A stretch of DNA of 6,868 nt from positions 1 to 6,868 of the forward strand of contig WFQS01000566.1 of the NCBI GenBank assembly GCA_015486915.1, in the 5' to 3' direction. The notes beneath the pieces are model-generated. The model saw only the letters and a list, made by a program, of their open reading frames with translations, did no database searches and was not told the DNA's origin. The stretch comes from Desulfobacteraceae bacterium. GTDB lineage: Bacteria > Desulfobacterota > Desulfobacteria > Desulfobacterales > Desulfobacteraceae. A program made the position numbers and the translations under genes. Shown here one piece after another: positions 6,351-6,868 of this stretch. Position 1 is the stretch's first letter. Every line of letters starts with the position of its first letter.

Positions 6351-6868
6351 TCAATTCTGTTTGACCTGTTGAAGCTGAACAATTGATGGAGTTATAAATA
6401 TAAGCAGCTCGTTCTTATTATCACTTTTAGTTGTAGACCCAAACAGCATACCAAGGCCGGGAATGGAGGAGAGAACCGGAAAACCGGTTTTACCATGATT
6501 TATGGTCGCCTTAGTAATTCCTCCTATGACTATTGTGTCACCATCATTTATAAGAAGTTCTGTATCCGCTTCATTTGTTGACAAAGAGGGCACTCCATTG
6601 GTAATTGAAGCAACATCATCCTTGGTCAGATGAACACGCATGGCAATCCGTTTATCCGGCGTAACATGGGGGGTGACTTCAAGAAGCAGATCAATATCCT
6701 TAAATTTTACGGAAGAGCCCCCGCTGTTATCCCTTTCAAGGTAGGGATACTGCAGGCCCTGCTTAATTTTCGCTTTTTTATTATCAAGGGTAAGAATTTT
6801 TGGAGAAGAAATGATCTTCACATCTCCCTTGACTTCAGATGCACTGAGAGTTGCGTCAAGAACAAAAG
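6351..6868 (-). CDS. pilQ: PilQ/GspD-family secretin, C-terminal 171 residues (5' end off window)
   Basis: This is the C-terminal part of an outer-membrane secretin, the multimeric gated channel through which a type IV pilus (or type II secretion substrate) passes. Residues visible in order are an amphipathic LDATLSASEVKGDVKIISSPK, then LTLDNKKAKIKQG, VTPHVTPDKRIAMRV, ADTELLINDGDTIVIGGI and FPVLSSIPGLGMLFGS, ending with NELLIFITPSIV. GDTIVIGG plus the spaced P-(x)5-PGLGMLF agrees closely with the secretin (T2SS protein D) signature; one position has Phe where an aliphatic residue is usual. The ADTELLINDGDT wording and lack of a long tail favour PilQ over GspD. The reading frame is open to the right edge, so the in-frame GTG at 6821 is internal. 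The expected AMIN and N-domains and probably pilMNOP would lie to the right. The stop is TGA at 6351-6353, convergent with the TPR lipoprotein gene. Confidence 0.88.
   Translation of the reverse strand, partial: FVLDATLSASEVKGDVKIISSPKILTLDNKKAKIKQGLQYPYLERDNSGGSSVKFKDIDLLLEVTPHVTPDKRIAMRVHLTKDDVASITNGVPSLSTNEADTELLINDGDTIVIGGITKATINHGKTGFPVLSSIPGLGMLFGSTTKSDNKNELLIFITPSIVQLQQVKQN

Noticed and set aside
6351..6821. Secretin fragment as a complete small gene starting at 6821
   Set aside because: That start is a GTG in the middle of a conserved secretin stretch (KGDVKIISSPK), and the frame continues upstream with secretin-like residues to the window edge.

Overview
This window looks like chromosomal DNA from a Gram-negative, AT-rich bacterium, most likely a sulfate-reducing Desulfobacterota (Desulfobacterales-like). 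That placement is inferred from the protein style, a Tgl/PilF-type outer-membrane lipoprotein beside a PilQ-type secretin, and the low-GC codon usage. It was not tested by any search.

Layout. Positions 1-155 hold no gene but contain a striking imperfect stem-loop (about 28-109) whose non-Watson-Crick pairs are all G-U when read as plus-strand RNA. Positions 156-749 (minus) encode 5-formyltetrahydrofolate cyclo-ligase. Positions 750-916 are a divergent promoter region. From 917 to 6162 four plus-strand genes form one tightly packed operon: serS (seryl-tRNA synthetase), thrC (threonine synthase with an N-terminal zinc ribbon), an exported two-LysM protein with an unrecognised C-terminal half, and a six-TPR lipoprotein resembling Tgl/PilF/PilW. 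Successive genes overlap by 14, 4 and 4 bases, so translation is probably coupled along the chain. Positions 6163-6350 are a convergent intergenic region filled by a nested imperfect palindrome of about 160 bp. Positions 6351-6868 (minus) are the C-terminal end of a PilQ/GspD-family secretin whose 5' part lies beyond the right edge.

How the genes fit together. The left part is housekeeping: folate one-carbon metabolism, serine charging and threonine synthesis. The right part looks like type IV pilus outer-membrane machinery. A secretin needs a pilotin lipoprotein (Tgl/PilF/PilW type) for outer-membrane insertion, and in several bacteria a LysM protein (TsaP, FimV) ties the secretin to peptidoglycan. 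A LysM protein, a TPR lipoprotein and a secretin side by side suggest such a set, although the first two are co-transcribed with serS-thrC rather than with pilQ. The least explained items are the C-terminal half of the LysM protein, the plus-strand stem-loop at the left edge, and the palindromic element between the pilotin-like gene and pilQ. I see no CRISPR array, transposase, tRNA or rRNA.
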